Source: Steroidobacteraceae bacterium (GTDB taxonomy: Bacteria; Pseudomonadota; Gammaproteobacteria; Steroidobacterales; Steroidobacteraceae). From it: a stretch of DNA of 33,128 nucleotides. Position 1 is the first letter of the stretch. Each line of letters starts with the position of its first letter. Below the pieces are notes generated by a model. That model worked only from the letters and a program-made list of their open reading frames with translations. It searched no databases and had not been told where the DNA came from. The DNA lies in NCBI GenBank assembly GCA_019634895.1, contig JAHCAM010000027.1, positions 1 through 33,128 on the forward strand, written 5' to 3'. Positions 30,812 to 33,128 of the stretch are shown in pieces. The translations under genes were made by a program, and so were the position numbers.

Positions 30812-31228
30812 TCAGAAGTACTGGTAGTGCTCGGCCTTCGCCGCTTTCTCGTTGAGGAACCACGACGCGCCGACGATGCCTTCGGCCTCGGGCACCAGGT
30901 TCTTGTCGTCGACGCCGAAGATGGCGCCGGCCAGGCTGCAGGCGTAGAAGTTCACGTTGCCCGTGTCCTTGAGCGCCTTGATGATGTCGTAGACGTCGGG
31001 CGGCAATCCGGCCTTGGCCACGCGCTCGCGCACCCACGCGTCCTGCTCCGCGTGGCGGCCGTCCACCTTCAGCGACTCGGCGCCTTCCTTCGTGAGCGCC
31101 TTCACGGCCCAGTTCACGAACAGCATGTCGACCTTCGTGCCCTCTGCAGCGGCGAGGTAGGCGAACGCCAGCGGCGTGAGGATCTTGTCGTACGCGTCGT
31201 CACGGACGACGATGGCCATGCTCTTCAT
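30812..31228 (-). CDS. DsrE-family protein
   Basis: A 138-residue protein of the DsrE/DsrF-like fold. It begins MAIVVRDDAYDKILTPLAFAYLAAA with the first strand and helix, has KVDMLFVNWAVKAL, and keeps a cysteine in NVNFYACSLAGAIFGV at the place where DsrE proteins carry the sulfur-accepting Cys. It is likely a sulfur-relay partner of the following TusA-like protein. It sits 55 bases after the stop of the frameshifted TetR, and a palindrome lies in that gap. The physiological role is inferred. Confidence 0.88.
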   Translation of the reverse strand: MKSMAIVVRDDAYDKILTPLAFAYLAAAEGTKVDMLFVNWAVKALTKEGAESLKVDGRHAEQDAWVRERVAKAGLPPDVYDIIKALKDTGNVNFYACSLAGAIFGVDDKNLVPEAEGIVGASWFLNEKAAKAEHYQYF

Positions 31229-31250
31229 CTGCTTCCCCTTCGGTTGTGGT

Positions 31251-31266
31251 GTTCGCGGTCGCGAAC
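31251..31266. promoter_or_regulatory. 16-base palindrome ahead of the DsrE gene
   Basis: GTTCGCG, two bases, CGCGAAC: perfect seven-base arms, placed 22 bases upstream of the DsrE start. It is unlike the TetR site at 31881-31902 except for a shared GAACG-type core. Operator or small RNA hairpin. Confidence 0.35.
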
Positions 31267-31283
31267 GTTCGAGTAACCGGACT

Positions 31284-31872
31284 TCAGGCCGCCACTGCGC
31301 GCCACGAGCTGTCCCAGACCTCGTCGAGGTAGTCGGGCAAGGGCCTGGGCAGGACGCCGTCGAGCCGCGCCGTGATCATCCGCAGCGCGCCGCCGAACAG
31401 GCAGGTCGAGGCCACCATCACGTCGATCGAGCGGATCTCGCCGCGGGCGATGCCCTCGAGGACGATCCGCCGCATGGATTCGAAGGGCTTCGACGAGCAG
31501 ACGGGCTTCTCGTCGGGAATGAACTCGCGGTGCTTGACGTGCAGCATGAACGCCATCGAGACCGGGTCGTCTTCGGTGAGGTCGAACAGCGCGGCGACGA
31601 TCGCCCGGCAGCGCTCCGCGGCGCCCCGGTGCCGGGCCGCTATGCCTGCGATCAGCGCGTCCATCCGGGCGGTCTGCTCTGCGTAGAGCGCGCGCAATAC
31701 CTGCCTTGTCGCCGAAGTGGTGGTAGATCGACCCGATGCTCACGTTCGACGCCCCGACGATGTCGTGCACCGAAGTGCCGAAGTAGCCGCGCTCGACGAA
31801 CAGCGTCATGGCCGCGGCGAGCACCTCGTCCCGTGCCTGGCGCGGTGCCGGCCTGCGTCTTTCGGTCCCCAC
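31284..31872 (-). pseudogene. TetR-family regulator with a two-base frameshift in a GC repeat
   Basis: A TetR regulator split into two frames. The first starts at a GTG (31872) behind AGGAG and gives a complete helix-turn-helix: DEVLAAAMTLFVERGYFGTS, VHDIVGASNVSIGSIYHHFG and DKAGIARAL. The frame then drifts into Arg-rich nonsense. The ligand-binding domain continues in another frame as RALYAEQTARMDALIAG through MLHVKHREFIPDEKP to SSWRAVAA, ending at 31284. Restoring one GC unit to the (GC)4 run at 31688-31695 rejoins them exactly as GIARALYAEQ. So this is a slippage mutation, a phase-variable switch, or a sequencing error. It heads the DsrE-TusA unit. Confidence 0.85.
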
Positions 31873-31880
31873 TCGAGCTC

Positions 31881-31902
31881 CTAGAACGAACGCTCGTTCT
31901 AG
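31881..31902. promoter_or_regulatory. TetR-type operator, 22-base perfect palindrome
   Basis: CTAGAACGA, four bases, TCGTTCTAG. It overlaps the ribosome site of the tetR gene on one side and touches the -10 element on the other. This is the standard layout of an autorepressed TetR gene. Confidence 0.8.
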
Positions 31903-31930
31903 TCTAGCCGCCCGCTTCCCCGGAAGTCAA
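31901..31930 (-). promoter_or_regulatory. Sigma-70 promoter of the tetR-dsrE-tusA unit
   Basis: On the minus strand TTGACT (31930-31925), 18 bases, TAGACT (31906-31901). The -35 matches at five of six positions and the -10 at four. The predicted start falls within the palindromic operator. Confidence 0.65.
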
Positions 31931-32004
31931 CGTGCACCGCCGCCAGCCGCGCACGACGGCACCGCGACCGTCCCGTGCCGGAACGAAACCCGGCGCGGCG
32001 CGGT

Positions 32005-32481
32005 TCAGCCGTAGCGCCGAAAGACGGCGGCCGTCCCGTCGGCCCGCAGCAGCAGCACGTCGTAGGCGTCGCGACGGCCCCGGTACTCCGGCCCGTCCAT
32101 CCCCGGCGAGCCGATCGGCATGCCGGGCACGGCCAGGCCGATCGCCGCCGGTCGCTCGGCGAGCAAACGACGGATGTCGGCGGCCGGAACGTGGCCCTCG
32201 ATCGCGTAGCCGCCGACCACCGCCGTGTGGCAGGAGCCGAACCGCTCGGCGATGCCGAGGCGGGCGCGCGCGGCGGTGTTACCGGTTTCGTTGACCTTGA
32301 CCGCGAACCCGCTGGCCTGGACGTGCGCGATCCAGTCCTTGCAGCAGCCGCAGGTCGGGCTCTTCCAGACCTCGATCAGCGGCGCCTGCGCGCGCTGCGC
32401 GCCCGCCCATCTCGGCAGGCCGACGGCCAGCGCACCGAGCACGAAGGCCCGGCGCCCGGCCGCGCGCTCAGGTGAGGTCAC
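32005..32481 (-). CDS. DUF411 domain-containing exported protein
   Basis: A 158-residue protein with a signal peptide (RRAFVLGALAVGLPRWAGA, possibly twin-arginine type). The DUF411 domain begins IEVWKSPTCGCCKDWIAHV, whose CGCC is a thioredoxin-like metal or redox site, followed by GFAVKVNETGNTAARARLGI, GSCHTAVVGGYAIEGHVPA and GLAVPGMPIGSPGMDGPEY. These are the standard family landmarks, and members are commonly found with copper-resistance genes. Its start overlaps the SHOCT gene by 14 bases, so they are coupled. Periplasmic metal binding is inferred. Confidence 0.92.
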   Translation of the reverse strand: MTSPERAAGRRAFVLGALAVGLPRWAGAQRAQAPLIEVWKSPTCGCCKDWIAHVQASGFAVKVNETGNTAARARLGIAERFGSCHTAVVGGYAIEGHVPAADIRRLLAERPAAIGLAVPGMPIGSPGMDGPEYRGRRDAYDVLLLRADGTAAVFRRYG

Positions 32482-32716
32482 GCTTCTTCTCCTCGAACTC
32501 GGCCTTGCCGATCTCGCCGCTCGCGTAGCGCCGCTTCAGGATCTCGAGCGCCGTCTCCGGGGCGGCGCCCGGCTGCATCGGCGCGCTCGCGGAACTGCGA
32601 CCGAGCAGGCGCACGAGCACGATGATGCCGAGGATGACCAGCACCCACCAGAGGAGCCCGTGGATCATCCCGAGGCCCCAGCCCCAACCCCAACCATCGT
32701 ATCCGCCCCACATCAT
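32468..32716 (-). CDS. Small membrane protein with SHOCT domain
   Basis: An 82-residue protein. It has a Trp/Gly-rich start (GGYDGWGWGWGLG), one hydrophobic helix LLWWVLVILGIIVLVRLLG, and a C-terminal SHOCT motif ALEILKRRYASGEIGKAEFEEKKRDL. SHOCT is a short oligomerisation-type motif at the end of many small membrane proteins. Two ATGs stand side by side; GGGAGG precedes the first. The gene overlaps DUF411, a frequent pairing in metal-response clusters. The specific role is unknown. Confidence 0.92.
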   Translation of the reverse strand: MMWGGYDGWGWGWGLGMIHGLLWWVLVILGIIVLVRLLGRSSASAPMQPGAAPETALEILKRRYASGEIGKAEFEEKKRDLT

Positions 32717-32799
32717 CGAGACCTCCCGACCCGTTCACGCAGGCGCGACGCGACCCCACCGGGCACGTACGCGCCGCGCATCCGTGATGCCGACCCCGG

Positions 32800-33128
32800 C
32801 TACTGCGCCCCGCCCATCATCCACCACGGGCCGATGCGCCCGAGCTGCTGGCGCTGCTCCGGCGTCAGGACCTTGTCGATCCGCTCCGCTGCATCGAGCG
32901 AGCTCTCGAGCTGCTGCTGGCCGAGCTCGGACATGCGCTTGTGCGCCGCCAGGATCGCGGCGCGATCGCGCTTGCCGGACCAGGCGGCGTCGCGGATCTT
33001 CGCCATCTCGTCCTGCATCTGGCCGGCCACGGCCCAGCGCTTCTTGCGCAGCTCGTCGCCGATCTTCACGACCTCGTTGCGCTGGGCCTCGTCGAGGCCG
33101 AGCGCCGCGAGCGCGGGGCCGGCCACTC
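32800..33128 (-). CDS. Spy/CpxP-like periplasmic protein (LTxxQ), truncated by window edge
   Basis: The C-terminal 109 or so residues of a protein whose start lies beyond the right edge. It is all-helical and rich in charged residues: LGLDEAQRNEVVKIGDELRKKRWAVAG, a long helical middle, and IDKVLTPEQRQQLGRIGPWW with the LTPEQ motif of the Spy/CpxP family. These are periplasmic chaperones or metal sensors induced by envelope or metal stress. An in-frame ATG at 33126 is probably internal. It is followed by SHOCT and DUF411 on the same strand, in agreement with a metal-stress unit. Confidence 0.85.
   Translation of the reverse strand, partial: VAGPALAALGLDEAQRNEVVKIGDELRKKRWAVAGQMQDEMAKIRDAAWSGKRDRAAILAAHKRMSELGQQQLESSLDAAERIDKVLTPEQRQQLGRIGPWWMMGGAQ

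Noticed and set aside
1..33128. CRISPR arrays, insertion sequences, transposase or integrase genes
   Set aside because: No regularly spaced repeats, terminal inverted repeats with a transposase, or recombinase motifs were seen.

Overview
The window is about 33 kb of very GC-rich chromosomal DNA with dense, short-spaced genes. The fused indolepyruvate oxidoreductase, the CopK-family protein and the general gene content suggest a betaproteobacterium, probably Burkholderiales. The genus cannot be fixed from the sequence alone. In such GC-rich DNA long antisense open frames are common. They were discarded wherever the opposite frame holds a recognisable protein family.

Layout. (1) Positions 1-5.1 kb: a truncated indolepyruvate ferredoxin oxidoreductase diverges from an Lrp/AsnC regulator across a spacer with two inverted repeats. 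An SRPBCC-like protein, a DUF1330 protein and an unlisted 54-residue ORF follow. (2) 5.2-10.7 kb: an S1/P1 nuclease/phospholipase C-fold exported protein and a GMC oxidoreductase diverge from a family 2 glycosyltransferase and a type I phosphodiesterase. (3) 10.7-11.6 kb: an MBL-fold hydrolase. (4) 11.9-29.3 kb: an accessory block. A divergent phosphoketolase-like enzyme on the plus strand converges on a run of 14 minus-strand genes, most spaced by under 60 bases or overlapping. In transcription order these are: exported His/Cys protein, DUF2933, isoprenylcysteine-type methyltransferase, orphan Rieske protein, PPK2, P1B-type ATPase, MFS carrier, beta-CASP RNase-like protein, AMP-phosphorylase-type enzyme, PRPP-synthetase-like protein, a frameshifted HtrA protease, UbiB/ABC1 kinase, archaeal-type (type II) GAPDH and DUF302. 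(5) 29.6-30.5 kb: a CueR-like promoter drives a copper chaperone and a CopK-like protein, followed by tRNA-Arg(CCG). (6) 30.5-33.1 kb: TusA-like and DsrE proteins under a frameshifted TetR with a clear operator and promoter, then DUF411, SHOCT and a truncated Spy/CpxP-like protein.

The most interesting unit is region 4. Three enzymes whose closest familiar relatives are archaeal (type II GAPDH, AMP phosphorylase, short PRPP synthetase) sit with a metallo-RNase, a phosphoketolase-like enzyme and polyphosphate kinase 2. Read together they suggest a route from RNA or NMPs through phosphorylated ribose to acetyl phosphate and glyceraldehyde-3-phosphate, with polyphosphate recharging nucleotides. 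This is inference; a link from ribose-1,5-bisphosphate to the pentose phosphates is not encoded here. The same block carries metal-efflux and membrane-stress genes, so it may be a stress-survival island. Two genes (htrA-like, tetR) carry frameshifts at short repeats, and the CopK-like protein has lost the usual copper-ligand methionines.
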